Source: Reclinomonas americana ATCC 50394
Taxonomy: Eukaryota; Jakobida; Jakobea; Jakobida
Assembly (NCBI GenBank): GCA_048213135.1
Contig: PS015373.1
Span: 15,645-57,510, forward strand
Reading direction: 5' to 3'
DNA length: 41,866 nucleotides
Position numbers and translations under genes: made by a program. Shown here one piece after another: positions 41,429 to 41,866 of this stretch; positions within the stretch are counted from its first letter, which is position 1; each line of letters begins with the position of its first letter. The notes beneath the pieces were generated by a model that saw nothing but the letters and a program-made list of their open reading frames with translations, did no database searches and had not been told where the DNA came from.

Positions 41429-41866
41429 ATGAGCGCAGCATCTGCTTCGGCGTCATGCACGAACCAGTCGCGCGTCCAGCGACGACGACGACGACGACAA
41501 CGCAGCGGCACTGCGAAGGATGATTCTCACTCAGCAACAACCACGACAGTCACATCTCTTTCCGAGAGTGCCACTGCGCCGAAGGAGTCTGCATTGCTCA
41601 GTTCATCAGCGGCAGCTGGCAGCCGTGCGACATCTCGCAGACGGCGTGCGAAACCCCACTTTCGTGTGCCTCATGGATCTGGGGTCGACCATGACGAAGT
41701 GATGCGTCGCCTGCAGCACTGGCTCGAGACAGACGGCAGGGCCACCGAGCAACAGGCGGATCACACTTTTGTTGTGCGGCGGACCATGATTGGTGCGTTT
41801 GTGTGATGTGTGAAGATCATCGTGGTGTGGCAGTCACTTTTGGTTTACACAAGTCGCCTCCCTCTC
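41429..41866 (+). CDS. Unrecognised Arg-rich protein, tandem copy 2 (truncated by window end)
   Basis: Exon 1 (41429-41792) matches copy 1 exon 1 nearly base for base. It is one CGA codon shorter, with scattered substitutions (for example TSFPESA to TSLSESA, DDDEVMCRL to DHDEVMRRL). An upstream in-frame ATG at 41426 exists only in this copy. The donor GTGCGTTTGTGTG is conserved and the first ~70 bases of intron are similar to copy 1, so the duplication includes the intron. Confidence 0.65.

Noticed and set aside
1-41866. tRNA, rRNA or CRISPR arrays
   Set aside because: No cloverleaf with a GGTTCGAATC-like T-loop, no rRNA core motifs, and no regularly spaced repeat-spacer structure were seen; this is eukaryotic nuclear DNA.

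Overview
The window is nuclear DNA of an intron-rich eukaryote, most likely a GC-rich unicellular one. Genes are broken by many short introns (about 50-90 bp, donors GTGCGT/GTGAGT/GTAAGT, acceptors CAG). Intergenic spacers are only tens to hundreds of bases. The gene set is typically eukaryotic: HECT E3 ligase, RCC1 propeller, Sas10/Utp3, EMC4, a Munc13-like protein, and a non-LTR retrotransposon. I cannot name the species. Eight runs of N (1980-2473, 9109-9323, 9934-10328, 20441-20593, 34286-34540, 36170-36189, 39468-39595, 41197-41216) mark a draft assembly and cut several genes.

Layout. 1-326: simple repeats. 327-1553 (+): five-exon gene of unknown function. 2474-4029 (+): decayed 3' part of a retrotransposon with a restriction-like endonuclease. 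4212 to about 20440 (+): one giant gene or two to three consecutive large ones, with acidic, Gly/Ser and MxVDG-rich disordered stretches, a possible galactose-binding/DOC-like fold near 8.2-8.9 kb, and Cys-rich (probably zinc-binding) segments near 19.0 and 20.1 kb. About 20594-24335 (+): long coiled-coil protein. 24370-30791 (-): C2-MUN (Munc13-like) protein. 30842-32583 (-): seven-repeat RCC1 protein. 32657-34747 (-): Sas10/Utp3. 34863-39467+ (+): an E3 ligase in which a degenerate protein kinase is fused upstream of a HECT domain. 39671-40080 (-): EMC4. 40427 to the end (+): two tandem copies of an unrecognised Arg-rich gene.

From 24 to 40 kb the packing is very tight: 34 bp between the convergent coiled-coil and Munc13-like stops, 50 bp and 73 bp between successive minus-strand genes, and 115 bp between the divergent Sas10 and HECT start codons. 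Functions are mixed (ribosome biogenesis, membrane protein insertion, vesicle priming, ubiquitination), so this looks like a compact genome rather than a functional cluster. The most novel item is the pseudokinase-HECT fusion. The giant + strand gene and the tandem pair at the right end are the least explained. Exon coordinates were read by eye from splice motifs and reading-frame continuity; no homology search was run.
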